DNA from: Pyrus communis | Taxonomy: Eukaryota > Streptophyta > Magnoliopsida > Rosales > Rosaceae | Direction of reading: 5' to 3' | DNA: 64,000 nucleotides | Assembly (NCBI RefSeq): GCF_963583255.1 | Contig: NC_084814.1 | Coordinates: 23,892,315 to 23,956,314, forward strand | Part shown: in pieces, positions 21,575 to 33,142 of the stretch | Layout of the letters: each line of letters opens with the position of its first letter | How positions within the stretch are numbered: the first letter of the stretch is position 1 | Notes under the pieces: model-generated | Database searches by the model: none | What the model was told of the DNA's origin: nothing | Seen by the model: only the letters and a program-made list of their open reading frames with translations | Made by a program: the position numbers and the translations under genes

Positions 21575-23450
21575 TGAGAGAAAATATGTTTACGTAGGTG
21601 ATTTATTTTAAAAGTTAAGAGATAAAATAAATGATATATACAACATTAAACTTCAACAAATTTGCTTTCTCATATTTATAAAAGTAATGTTCGTTTTTTT
21701 AGTGAAAAAAAAAAAAGGTTTAAAATAGCACTTGGCATGCCTGAACTCTAAATGATTTTGATTTAGACTTACGTATGATTGATATGTTGTACTGAAATAA
21801 CAATGTGAATTAATCAACAAAACAATAACTAACCGTACAGTTAGTTCGGAATGAATACAAAATTAGGTTTTTTTTTTTTTTTGAACGGGATTGAATCAAG
21901 TTTGGTTATATGATGACATGTTGCGTGTTTTTACTTCAGTTGTATTCCTTACAATTGGACTTCAGTATCATCATTAGATTGTTATGTCAATTATGACGTT
22001 ATTTCATAAAAATGTATAAGTACACGAAGCACCTTCGTGTGCAAGAAACTCAATTCATATTACAAAAAAAACAGCAACCATTTTGCGCGCTGATGCGGGT
22101 AGGAATAGTGCTCCTTTAACATTTTGCACGCATGCTAACACGTGCAAACATGCTTTTTCTATCGTGAATCTTTTGTTATATTTCTTACCACTAGGACTTG
22201 TTATTCTATTTCTTTGGCAGTATGATATTACGTTCTAAATGGTTATAATTTACTAAGAGGGGATTCAAACATGAATGCAAAAAGACGATCATATTGTCCT
22301 AGTCAACAAACCTAACTCATATATGAGGAGTTGTTATACGAATTTTGAAGTACTAAAGTTAGGGACGTAGGGTTTAGTTGAACTATTAGTAACTGTATTT
22401 AGAGTGTGAAATTGAGAGAATGTGAGATAAATAAATGAAGAACTAGTTCAAAGGGGTGGTGCTACATTCACCATATTTATGCATCAAATAATGTAGCACA
22501 TTCTCTACTTTATAAACTTTTATTACAATTATTAATCAATTTCCATTTCTAAACTACAAATATGATTTGTCACACATTGTTTAGTGTAGTGTACTTAGCA
22601 TTATTCCTGCCAAGTTAAATTAGGTAGTTTAAAATATGGGTTTTTTTTTTTTTTTTTTGTTTTTTGTTTTTTTGCCACTTAGGACTACGGTCTAATGATA
22701 TTCCTCTTCACTTGTAAGTGAGTGGTGTTAGGTTCAATTCTCACCAAAGGCGAATTTGAACCGCATTATTGCTAGCCTATTGTAAGGCTAAACTCACTCT
22801 CTCTCCCTTTAGTGCAAATAATATCGTTTGTTAAAAAAAAAAAATTATTTTTTTATTTTTATTTTTATTTTTAAATTAAAGATAAATAGTGTAAATTGAA
22901 ATCTTCTTTTGGAATATCTTTAAAATTTTCATGGTAAATAAGTTTGTTTTGGAATTTTTCATGTTTAGGTAAAATACTAAATACATTTGTTTTGGAATTT
23001 TATAATTTTTATGGTAAAATATTAAATACGTTTGTTTTCGAATAGAGGGGCTAATTACTATATAATCCCAACATGTTTCAGTAACAGATATTAGGGATTG
23101 GTAAAAACCTGCACATGGGTACCACTTTCATAGGAGGGAGAGTCCGACAATTATAGGCTTAGGTGGACTAAAGGCCAATGCAAAATTGTCACTGATGACA
23201 CTCAAAGCTGAAGAAAAACGTGAATCTCTAGAGTACTTGAGAAAATTGCAAAATGAAAATGTTAGTGAGCTTTCATATTTTGACCGCATTCATGTATTAT
23301 GTGATGTGGCAGATGAGGTGTATATGCCATGCCAATTAATGAGTTTCCATAAGAAGGAGGGTCTGACTGTTACAATTACAATTACATAGGTAGGTGGATT
23401 AAAAATCAATGTCAAATCGTCATCGATGACACCCAATGTGGTAGGAAGAA
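21575..23450. repeat. Direct duplication, copy 2
   Basis: Second copy of 18420-20300, in the same orientation and about 3.15 kb away. It lacks the Cassandra LTR of copy 1 but contains a tRNA-derived SINE at 22674-22844 that copy 1 lacks. Confidence 0.8.
22674..22844 (+). mobile_element. tRNA-derived SINE with poly-A tail
   Basis: The head CCACTTAGGACTACGGTCTA..ATTCCTCTTC carries an A-box-like segment. An exact GGTTCAATTC B box is at 22731-22740. The body ends CAAATAATATCGTTTGTT followed by a 12-base A tail. It is absent from duplication copy 1. The same family occurs inverted at 23897-24063. Confidence 0.75.
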
Positions 23451-23896
23451 AAAGAAACTAACTTGGGAGTGTGACTAGACCACCTTAAAATTACCCCAAT
23501 TTCTCAACTCATGATTTTCTCATTTTTAAAATTTTGGGATGATTTGGGTCGGGTCGTTTTATCAAGTGTCTAAGTCCGACAATTAACAATGGGTGCTTTA
23601 ATAAGGAAGGGGACTTGATATACGAAAGTACTCCTCTCTTTTTTGCTCAATGAATGCCACGTCAACAATATTCTTTCCATGCGAGCAGATTAACCCAAAC
23701 TTGATAGAATCTCGTCGAAGTGGAGTGAATTCTGAAAGTAAAGTGGTGATATTTTAGTCCCAAGAGTACAGTGAGATTAAAGTTAAGTTTCATGGAGCAT
23801 TTTACAAAATAAACATTGTATGTTCTGTGCAGAATTCAATTTTTTTTTTTCTCACAAAATTCTAAGGATTTATTAATTTTTATTGTGAATGTAACA
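23451..23896. other. Intergenic, no gene seen
   Basis: No supported coding region, RNA gene or recognised repeat between the duplication and the second SINE. Confidence 0.4.
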
Positions 23897-24063
23897 TTTT
23901 TTTTAACAAATGATATTATCTACATTAAGGAGGAGGGGAGTAGGCTAAGTCTCACAATGAGCTAGCAATAACATGGTTCACATTCGCCTTTGGCGACAAT
24001 CAAATATAAGACCTCTCACTCACAAGTAAAGAGGAATACCACTAGATCATAGTACTAAGTGGC
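23897..24063 (-). mobile_element. tRNA-derived SINE, second copy (inverted)
   Basis: The reverse complement reads GCCACTTAGTACTATGATCTAG..GGTATTCCTCTTTACTTGTG..GCCAAAGGCGAATGTGAACC..GATAATATCATTTGTTAAAA. This matches the SINE at 22674-22844 along its length. The B box is degenerate. Confidence 0.75.
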
Positions 24064-24099
24064 GAATGTGCACTTTGTTGACTTCTACAGTTATACGTT

Positions 24100-24415
24100 C
24101 ATAAAAAGTTTAGGTTAATGAAAATTTACAAACTTAATGATATGTCATCAATAAAAAATAAGGAACTTCAACGAAAAGCTCCCGGTACTGTTCATTTTAA
24201 CGAAAAACCACATTTTTATACTAAAAAGTCAATCGTGATACTATTCACTTTACCCTTTATTTTGTCATTATCGTTAAAACTCAATGTTTTCAAACTCTTT
24301 TTATTAGTTTTTCTTAGAAAATAAGCACGTTGATCAATACTTAAGTAATAATCTAATTGTCAACTTTCATGTTATTTAATTTATAAAATTTAGTTTACCT
24401 AGCATTATCAAAAGT
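24100..24415. mobile_element. MITE (family A) split by a second MITE
   Basis: The outer element resembles 27932-28102. The phrases GTCATCAATAA.AAATAAGCACGTT, AATACTTAAGTAATAATCTAAT and TCAACTT are in the same order, but here the first phrase is broken by an insertion of about 157 bp at ~24160-24316. Confidence 0.7.
24160..24316. mobile_element. MITE (family B) nested in family A element
   Basis: The left end AAGGAACTTCAACGAAAAGC and the right end read in reverse (AAGAAAAACTAATAAAAAGAG) are imperfect inverted repeats. Internal phrases include GTACTGTTCATTTTAACG and GATACTATTCACTTTACCC. AAATAA flanks both sides. I recall this as an abundant Rosaceae repeat, unverified. Confidence 0.6.
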
Positions 24416-24419
24416 TTGT

Positions 24420-25380
24420 ACATGGTGTATGTAAGTATACAGATGAACTTAAGGGCTAGGGATTTCTTTGGATTGTGTTGTGGAAACTAGAATTGATACC
24501 AGTCAACCATCAGCCCCTTCTTAAAGTGCATCTAGCGTCCGATGTCTGCTTGTTGCAAATAACTTCGAGTCAGCATGAACTTTTCTGATTCCTATCGATT
24601 GCATTACCTCGGCAGCGTTCATCTGCGACTTATATTACACTATTACTTATCATCTATTTTGCATTCAAGGTGACATATAATGAAGAAGCTGGCTCAAGCA
24701 TCAAATTGAATGTCCGTTTATACAAGTAACAGACTGAACGATCACTTATACAAGCTCAATCAACGCTATGGGATTTGGCTACCGTGGTTGGCTTCCAACA
24801 TTCCACGAATCTTGAGGAGATATTAGGAAGAGAAACTTGTGCGACAGCCAACAGCTGTGATGCTCAGTCTAATATACGTCTTGAAAACCTTGTTTCGAGC
24901 GAGGGCTGCAAATGGGGGCCGGGTTTAGAAGAAATGGACAAAACAACATCAAGGACAAGCAGATGTTCAGACTTGCTGATGGAATGGTTGAATGCGGCTA
25001 TTATTTCCACGAGATTCCTCCGCAGATGGATGCTGATAATGTATGGAATCGTTTCAAGCCCTGCGGTTCGGAGTGTCTTTGGCTTTGGTACTTTTATCAA
25101 TGCCTGTGATTTTTTATGGACCATTTCTTGTATTATATTTCTGCTTTGAAAATATTACACATTTTGCAATTGTACTTCTGTAGAATGTAGTAAACCGACT
25201 TGCAGTTGCATCAACCCAAATATGAAAGATCAGACAAGCGATATTGTTGGCAAATTACCACAAGATGGGCCTCAACATGTATATTGAAGGCAACATTGTC
25301 TCCCAGTGCAGGAACTGGCCCTATGCCTGTGCGGCTGTGCCTTGTATTGGATATTTTCTAAAACCCACATAGATGCTACC
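24420..25380 (+). other. Possible decayed gene fragment
   Basis: 24840-25110 has coding-like composition on the plus strand. One frame gives RLENLVSSEGCKWGPGLEEMDK, and after a frame change KQMFRLADGMVECGYYFHEI..NVWNRFKPCG runs to a stop at 25107. No start, splice signals or family were recognised. It may be the relic of a 3' exon. Confidence 0.25.
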
Positions 25381-25540
25381 ATCTACTTAAACTATATTTT
25401 GTAAATGACATGACGTGGTAGTTAATGGTTGTATTTCTTATTTAAATTGTTAAAAAAGTATCAAACCATCAATCGCCACATCATCTGGTCTACAAATATA
25501 GTATAAGAACATGCTCTCCTTAGCATTTTCCAACCTAAAT
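25380..25540. mobile_element. Degenerate MITE remnant
   Basis: GTAAATGACATGACGTGGTAG..GGTTGTA and the inverted ..CCATCAATCGCCACATCATCTGG..CTACAAA form opposing arms, similar in layout to family A. Bounds uncertain. Confidence 0.4.
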
Positions 25541-27621
25541 TAATAGATAATAATAAGAGGAAAATTATTTTTGCACTCTCAAATTTTTTTTTGCCCTCTC
25601 AAATTTTTTTTGCCCTTACACACTCCTCCCTATATTTTGATTTTTGGATTGAATAAATTAAATGAAATTCAAGGGACAAAAATTAACAAAGTATAACAAA
25701 AGTGTGCAGAAGGTGAAAAAGAATGAAAATAAACCGGATTATAAGGCATAAGGCCTTTCACAATCAGCTGGAAATTTTAAGCTTGAATTCTAAACACTAA
25801 AATCAAAATCACGTAGTGAGCTGAAAACTATGAGGTTATTTCAATGTTAATTCAAAAAAATTACTATAGAGAGCGGATGATTCAAAATTATTAGAATAAT
25901 TTACGAAGATGGAGAAGTTTCAGACCTAGGACACATGGGTTTGGAAACCCAATACTCTATCCATTGAGATATTGAACCAAATGCTTCAATAGTTAAAATC
26001 TTAGTTTAATGATAGAAACTTACCCACACCATGCATACGATTATGAAAATATTTCAAGTCAATCATATACTACTATGTGTTTAACTTCTCCATATATTGG
26101 TGTATAATTAACTTGAAATATAAGATGCAGTATGAGCAAGTGTACCCTGAATTTATTGTTCCTTTTCCCCCTTTTGTGCTGAGAATAGGACGATTCTCTA
26201 CAATATTATCCATTGTTATATATATATATACGTCATGCAAATATCAAAACCCTAATAATTAACAGAATAAAGATCTAATGAACAAATTGAGATATGCATA
26301 TGATACCTTGTAGGTAGGCAATTTGCCTGGTCTTTACTTAGAAAGGAAGTAAATGTCCCCACGAAGATTCTACCAAAATCGAGCTGTAAAGATCCTCTTA
26401 TTTGACCCAAAAGTAGCACATCGATGAACACGGTTTTCAACCTTGTTCAACATTTGGTCATACAGATATGCATACTGTCTGTAGGTTGTTTGTATACAGA
26501 ATCTATACATTTACATAGGAAGAATAACGCAGCTGCAGTCTAGTAAATCCATATTTCAATAGACTGAGATTAGGGGGAAGATGTGCTTTCGGTTATTATA
26601 TATAATTATGGATTACCAAGTTGGTTAACTTTGTCTGTCACAAAACTCCACGTTAAACTGGCTAAAATGATTAGACCAATCAAGCATTAACAACATAACA
26701 ATTAGATATCAATAACATACTGAAAAATTGATCATATAGAATTATAGTGGCGGAGTCAGAATTTTACAATAATGAGGTCACGGTTTCAATAAAATAAAAT
26801 AAAACACTATTGCACTATTTCGTCAAGCATCTGATGGACACCTATCAAAATTTATCAACATTTGTTGAAAACTTGTGATGACATCTATCGACAACTTCTA
26901 TGTTCTAGCATCTGCATCTATCAAGGTGTGCCCAAGTTAACAGATTGTCAGGATCCACCCGTCTTTGTGAGTGAAGTATTACATCGAGCATGTGGTGCGC
27001 ACCACTGGGTTGCACACAAGAAAAAGGAGGATGAAGACACGGGAAAGAAAGAAGAAAATTGGAGAAGGAAGAAGGAATAAAAGGTTACAATTCAACCTTG
27101 TTCACTCTCTTTTTAGTTGGAGTTAAAGATAAATCTACCAATAAATATACATGCGGTTAGAAAGCTATTGAAGTCATAAGCAGTCATTGACATCAAGCTG
27201 GCTTTGCTACTGTATAGAACTAAAAATATTTGATTATTTTGACTAATTCTCCAAACTCCAATTCTTGAAATTGTAAAAAGCCTCAAAACTTTCACATTTC
27301 TGTCTAAATGTTGTCTGCCAATAAGATACATTTTATAGAGCAAGGAAACCCCACTTGTAGGGTTATTGTGCGACAACGTAGGATCAATCTTAGTACTAAA
27401 GAGGCAAAACCCTATTCACATTTATTTAGGACTAAACAAATCTCAATATACGACTTGGAAATTGCATTCACATTGACCAAACACATTACCGTCCACCAAG
27501 GGTTAGTCCACTCAATTAGTATATAATATGCATGCAATGTCAAACTAAAAGAATTAAGCATAGCATGCATGCAGCGATGGTTGGCTAAATTTTGTTTGGC
27601 AGACACGATCACTGGCTGTGG
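25541..27621. other. Gene-poor AT-rich DNA
   Basis: No gene is supported. There are short direct repeats near 25570-25615 (CTCAAATTTTTTTTGCCC) and a GGCGGAGTCAGAATTTT phrase at ~26752 that recurs in inverted, altered form near 35395. The small open frames here lack start context or homology. Confidence 0.4.

Positions 27622-27662
<41 letters not shown>
27622..27662. repeat. (CT)n(TA)n microsatellite
   Basis: About 14 CT units run directly into about 7 TA units, a compound and probably polymorphic locus. Confidence 0.9.
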
Positions 27663-27663
<1 letters not shown>

Positions 27664-27888
27664 TAAACCAGTCAGTTTCTTTGTTTTATAAATTAAGAGG
27701 AAATTACCAGTTGGGGTTAGTGTCAATTTGGCTAAATTCTAGCCAGGCGACAATATATGAGTCAATGACAATATGTTTTGCATTTTTATAAATAATTAGA
27801 CATGCAGTAGCTATAGGACTTGGGGGTGGCAGAGTATATATATTTGCCGTCAAATGCATGCAACGGGGTATTGTGTCGTAGGTGGAAA

Positions 27889-27891
<3 letters not shown>

Positions 27892-27930
<39 letters not shown>
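27892..27930. repeat. (AT)n microsatellite
   Basis: About 17 AT/TA units with one interruption, abutting the left end of the MITE at 27932. Confidence 0.85.
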
Positions 27931-27931
<1 letters not shown>

Positions 27932-28102
27932 GGGTAATACTAGATAAATTAAATTTATAGATTAAATTTGCAAACAAAATAATGTGTCGTCAATAAGAAA
28001 TAAGCACGTTAATAAATACTTAAGTAATAATCTAATCATCAACTTCTATGTCGTTTAATTTACAAAATTTGTTCTACAAATTTAGTCTCCTTAGCAGAAT
28101 CC
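27932..28102. mobile_element. MITE (family A), uninterrupted copy
   Basis: The left end GGTAATACTAGATAAATT.. and the right end in reverse (GGATTCTGCTAAGGAGACTA..) are inverted repeats continuing through much of the element. It serves as the intact reference for the interrupted copy at 24100-24415. Confidence 0.65.
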
Positions 28103-28113
28103 TATTTATATAT

Positions 28114-28210
28114 GGGTAATGCTAGAGAGACTAAATTGGTATACTAAATTTTATAAACAAAATGATATGGAAGTTGATGATTGGATTATTATTTAATTGT
28201 TAATTAACGT
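28114..28210. mobile_element. Half copy of MITE family A
   Basis: Begins GGGTAATGCTAGAGAGACTA and follows the family arm through AAGTTGATGATTGGATTATTA to GTTAATTAACGTGC, then stops. A one-armed, truncated element. Confidence 0.55.
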
Positions 28211-28673
28211 GCACAATTCAGGCCCTTGAAATTTGATCCAATGACTAAAATTATTATAACTTTTAAAGTGGGCCCTTATTTATAGCCGTTGGATCAAATT
28301 TTAAAAGTATGGATTAATTGATGAGGAATATTTGGTAAAAGGGATCCGAAGATGATGCATTTCTAAGTAGTAGGTAGTCTCTAGTGAAAAACTGTTTGCG
28401 CCACAAAACAGTTGGCTGCAAGTGATAATAAAATAACACATGTTTTTCCACGCTAAGCAAGAAATGTTGAACATTAACGTGTGAGGTAAAGAAGAAGTGC
28501 CTTCTTCAAGTTATACAAATGAGTCTTCAAGTTAAACATATCAGAATCAATACTATGATATTTAAATAAATAAATAAATAAAAATCTTCGATACTACATA
28601 ATATTTAATAATACGGAAAAATATATTGTCACTAGCTTATGAAATGCAATGTTCTCCACTTTATTTTTTAATA
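28211..28673. other. Intergenic, no gene seen
   Basis: 28225-28310 holds a small inverted pair around GATCCAATGACTAAAATT / GCCGTTGGATCAAATTTT related to the MITE at 29799. An (AAAT)n run lies near 28563. Otherwise unremarkable. Confidence 0.4.
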
Positions 28674-29642
28674 GGCTTTTTAGTCAAAATGGTCATTGAG
28701 ATTGTTCACCATCCATTATTTTGGTCATTCCGTTAAAAACTTCGTTAAGTGTTCCGGAGCTCTTGGCTGAAAGTTTGGACAATTTTCAAAGCTTCATAAC
28801 TTAATTGTTTCTTAACCAAATTCAACTCATAATATATCAAAATGAAGATAGGAAAGTCTAGAACAAGATTATACCTATTTGGAAGCCCAATGGTTACCGG
28901 AGATGTCCGGAAAATAGCCTGAAAGGTGACTGGTCCGTGGGAAAGCTGGAAAACTCTCCAGAAACTGGGTAAACTTTAAACGTTTATAACTTTTTCAATA
29001 CTCAACAAAATCTAGTGATTCAAAAATGAAAATCATACTTCTCGAGAAGATGAAGGGAATGATACCTTTATCAATGGCTAAATCTATGTGGTTTCGCCAA
29101 AAAATGGCTCGAAAGTGGCTGTCTTGGTCTTGAGTTAGCCACTTTCGAGCTGTTTTCCGGCCAAATCACGACGAATTAGCTATCTAAAAAGGTACCATTC
29201 TCTTCATCTCATTGAGAAGTATGATTTTAATTTTTGAATCACTCGATTTCGTTAAGTATTGAAGAATTTATGAACGTTTAAAATTTACCCAGTTTCTGGC
29301 GAGTTTTTCAGTTTTTCCCCGGACCAGTCACCTTTCAGGCTATTTTACGGCCATCTCTGGCAACCATTAGGCTTCCAAATAGAAATAATCTTGTTTTAAA
29401 CTTTTCTATCTTCGTTTTGATATATTATAGGTTGAATTTGGTTAAGAAACGATTGAGTTACGAAGCTTTGAAAATTGCCCAAACTTCCGGCCAAAGCTCC
29501 AGGACACTTAACGGAGTTTTTAATGGAATGATCAAAATAATGGATGGTGGACAATCTCAGGGACCATTTTTATTGATTTTCAATCTCAGGGATAAAAGTG
29601 ATGTGTTATGCAAATCTCAAGGACCATTTTGGCTAAAAAGCC
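28674..29642. mobile_element. 969-bp foldback element, Mutator-like
   Basis: Two arms of about 460-500 bp (28674-~29130 and ~29140-29642) are inverted copies meeting almost head to head. Paired phrases include GGCTTTTTAGTCAAAATGGTC with GACCATTTTGGCTAAAAAGCC (its reverse), GTGACTGGTCC.GGG with its reverse near 29325, and CTCGAAAGTGGCT with AGCCACTTTCGAG at the centre. Flanks TTTTTAATA (28665-28673) and TTTTGAATA (29643-29651) match at 8 of 9 bases. A 9-bp target duplication is typical of Mutator-like elements. No transposase. Confidence 0.8.
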
Positions 29643-29798
29643 TTTTGAATATTTTTGCTTACCACTCTCAAGTGATGGTGATACTCACCACCTTATTTAG
29701 TACTCTTAAATAAATTTAAATTTTGAAAAATGTGTAGAAAAAAAAACGAATTTGAAAATTTAAATACATCTAACAATATTAAATAAGATAATAGACAT

Positions 29799-29997
29799 GG
29801 AATTGGATCCTCTCCGAGGCAATGCCTCAGGATCCCACTGACCAGACAACATCGGTCGTTGGATTTTGATCCAATAACTACAATTATTATAACTTTTAGA
29901 GAGACATTTTGTTTGTAACTATTAGATCAAAATCTAATGACCCATATTGTTCGGTCAGTAAAATTCCATGACATTGCCTCAGAAAAGATCCAATTCC
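29799..29997. mobile_element. 199-bp palindromic MITE
   Basis: GGAATTGGATCCTCTCCGAGG at the left pairs with the reverse of CAGAAAAGATCCAATTCC at the right. Pairing continues inward through GAGGCAATG, ACTGACC.GA.CAA and GATTTTGAT. Non-coding. Confidence 0.8.
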
Positions 29998-30225
29998 AAT
30001 AAACATTACCATCATTTAAAAGTAATGTGCAAAATGTACCATCTCATCTCATATCCTCCAACTGTAGCCTTTCCACGGTTATATAAGGCATCGCAAATTG
30101 ATTTTGACATACCGACCTCATCATATGCCATATGGGCTCCATCATGTCGTCAACTAGCTTAATTATTCCAATGTACACAATATTCCCCAATTCCCTACAT
30201 TTAATGTCACAAAGCAAATTAAGGA

Positions 30226-30773
30226 GGGTGTATTCAATTAGGAGTTTTAGAGATCTTAATTCTTTTTATAAATTCAGGGTATTCAATCAAGATTTTAAGT
30301 GATTCTTTAAAAGTTTAGATGTATAATAATTCATCCAGGATTTTAAAAGAGTTTATAATATTCGACGTGTATTCAATTAGAAATTAATTTTTAAATTTTT
30401 TTAAAAAGTTGGTGAATTAGTTGGAGAATTAAAGAGAATTAGAAAGATTTCGTACGTATTTAAAGTATTTTCAAATTTCATCTCTTCCCCTAAGAATTTG
30501 AGGAAATTCACTCAAAATTTTGCATGAAATATCTAGAAATTAATTAAACTCCAACAAAACCTATTAATTTATAAATTCATTTAAATCCCTCAAAGTTCAA
30601 ATTAGAAAAATTTCGTAGTGTATTAGAAGCATTCTCAAATCTTACATCCTTCCTGAGAATTTGAGAAAATTCACTCAAAATTTTGTACATAATATCTAGA
30701 AATTAATAAAACTTTATCAAAATCTATGAATTTATAAATTCATTTAAATCTCTCATAATCTCAATTGAATAGG
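30226..30773. mobile_element. AT-rich element with GTATTCAATT ends and internal duplication
   Basis: The left end GGTGTATTCAATTAGGAGTT and the right end reversed (CCTATTCAATTGAGATTATG) are similar, so they may be TIRs. Inside, about 30448-30602 and 30605-30766 are direct copies (GAATTTGAG.AAATTCACTC, ATCTAGAAATTAAT). Classification as a non-autonomous hAT-like element is tentative. Confidence 0.45.
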
Positions 30774-30890
30774 CAAAGAAATATGAAAAAGCATACAAAT
30801 ATAGAAGAATGATAATTTCTTTTTCAAAAGAAACCACAGTAAAAGCAAATGTTTACGGCGATTACAAATCGAAGAGACACCTTCACTCTC

Positions 30891-30897
30891 TATATAA
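30891..30897 (+). promoter_or_regulatory. TATA box of the CYP78A gene
   Basis: TATATAAA follows CACTCTC and sits about 125 bases upstream of the start codon. It places transcription start near 30920, which rules out the in-frame ATG at 30849. Confidence 0.65.
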
Positions 30898-31019
30898 ACT
30901 CAGTCTCATTTCACTTCTCCCACCACTACCATCCCTCTCAGCTTTTAATTTCCCACCACTTGGGTTTCTTGTTTCCTAAGCTTTGCCTTTTCGTTTTCTC
31001 GTTCATTTTCCGAGTAACC

Positions 31020-33142
31020 ATGGAATCCAACCCTCTCTTGATTCCACCAACTGGGTTATCATCATTTTTGAGCTTGGAGTTGTTCATCTGTCTCTTCCTC
31101 TTCGTCTTTGTTTTTGGATTTTGGCTCTCACCCGGTGGATTGGCTTGGGCATTGTCCAAATTTAAAGGTCAAATCCATTCGAAAACCACCATTCCCGGTC
31201 CGACCGGCCTTCCTCTTCTAGGGTTGGTCTTGTCCTTCACTGGCTCTCTCACTCACAGAGTTCTAGCCAAGCTTGCTGAGACCTCAAAGGCCAAACCTCT
31301 AATGGCGTTCTCAGTAGGGTTTACTCGCTTTGTCATCTCCAGTCACCCTGATACAGCGAAAGAGCTCTTGAACAGCTCCGCCTTCGCTGACCGACCCATC
31401 AAAGAGTCGGCTTACGAGCTTTTGTTCCACAAAGCAATGGGGTTTGCCCCTTTTGGTGAGTATTGGAGGAACTTGAGGAGAATCTCCTCCACCCATTTGT
31501 TCCACCCGCAGCGAATTGCTAGTTTTGGGTTGTTTCGCGAGAGTATCGGGCGAAAAATGGTGGGGGAGATGAAGAGTTTTATGAAGAGGAGTGGTGAGGT
31601 GGAGGTTAGGAAAATGTTGCATTTTGGGTCTTTGAACAGTGTGATGATGAGTGTGTTTGGGAGGAGCTATGAGTTTGGTGGAGAATTAGGGTGTAGAAAT
31701 GGTGAGGGTTTTGAGCTTGAGGGGTTGGTTAGTGAAGGGTATGAGTTGCTTGGGATTTTCAATTGGAGTGATCACTTTCCTCTTTTGGGGTTTTTGGACT
31801 TGCAAGGTGTGAGGAGGAGGTGTAAAAAATTGGTGGCAAAGGTGAATGCTTTTGTTGGGAAAATCATAGAGGAGCATAGAGTGAAGAGGGATGAAAATAA
31901 TGGAGTTTTGAGAGCTGATCGTGAAAGTGGTGATTTTGTTGACGTGCTTCTTGATCTGGAGAAGGAGAACAAACTCAGTGACTCTGATATGATTGCAGTT
32001 CTGTGGGTAAGTTAATTTGATTTTTTTGAAAAGAAAAACCCAATAGGTTTATTAGTTATTTGTAACGTTTGCTCATTAATTAGGTTTTCTGGTTTCAACA
32101 ATTACTCTCTTTCATTGATACTAATCTACAAAGTTTAGAATCTATACGGTAGAAATAATTTTATGGAATTATTTTTATAAGGCTTTATGTTGTTGCCACT
32201 CCAAGAACGTTATTCTTCTCTCTTTTCTACACCAATTTTTTTTATTAGTTTAGAGTGCAGAATAACAATAACGACTTCATTTCTTTTTTGTAAGAGAACT
32301 TTATTCATTTATTGTTTTCTAAATTCCTTAGTTTGAGCTTTTATTCTTGACCTTTTATGTTTTTATTTATTTATATTCTTGTTCAAGATTGAAAATATTT
32401 AATTTTCTCTTTTGTGTATCCAATCATAAAACTCTCATGTTCCATCAATTCATTTATTCAATCCATTTAAAAGCACCTAATTAATATGATTAATCATATA
32501 ACAAACGTTTTTCTTTCATGATTCCAGGAAATGATCTTCAGAGGTACTGATACAGTGGCAATACTCCTAGAGTGGATTCTAGCAAGAATGGTTCTCCACC
32601 CAGATATCCAAGCCAAGGCCCAGTCGGAGATCGACGCCATTTTAGGAACTCCAGCACGATCTGTATCCAATTCCGACCTCCCCAAGCTTCCTTACCTCCA
32701 TGCCATAGTCAAAGAAACCCTAAGAATGCATCCACCAGGACCCCTCTTGTCCTGGGCCAGACTTGCCATCCATGACACTCACATAGGCCACCACTTCATC
32801 CCGGCCGACACCACTGCCATGGTCAACATGTTTGCAATCACACACGATGAGGAAATCTGGTCAAACCCTAATGAGTTCAAACCAGAAAGATTTGTTAGTG
32901 AAGATGTTCTAATCATGGGGTCTGATTTAAGGCTGGCTCCCTTTGGGTCTGGAAGAAGGGTTTGTCCTGGAAAAGCCATGGGATTGGCTACTGTTGAGCT
33001 TTGGCTTGCTCAGTTGCTTCAGAGCTTCAAGTGGGTCCCTTGTGATGATCAGTCAGGTGTGGATTTGTCTGAGACCTTGAAGCTTTCTTTGGAAATGAAG
33101 AACTCTCTTGTCTGCACAGCTGTTCCTAGGGTTGTGATTTGA
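31020..33142 (+). CDS. Cytochrome P450, CYP78A family, 533 aa
   Basis: Exons are 31020-32006 and 32528-33142, joined by one phase-0 GT-AG intron (32007-32527) at the position typical of CYP78A. The protein has an N-terminal membrane anchor ([16 protein letters not shown], about residues 20-36), the hinge [11 protein letters not shown], the [10 protein letters not shown]-helix region, the I-helix [16 protein letters not shown] (residues ~330-345), ExxR in [15 protein letters not shown], and the heme loop [10 protein letters not shown] with its cysteine, followed by [17 protein letters not shown]. Nothing essential is missing. CYP78A enzymes (KLUH and relatives) act at the ER and control organ, seed and fruit size through an unidentified mobile signal. 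Which subfamily number applies cannot be settled here; CYP78A9-like is a guess. It ends at TGA 33140-33142. Confidence 0.95.

Noticed and set aside
22674..22844. A tRNA gene
   Set aside because: There is a B box and weak A box, but no cloverleaf; the poly-A tail and second copy show a SINE.
30849..31019. In-frame N-terminal extension of the CYP78A ORF from ATG 30849
   Set aside because: The TATA box at 30891 lies downstream of that ATG, and the start at 31020 gives the usual P450 N-terminal anchor.
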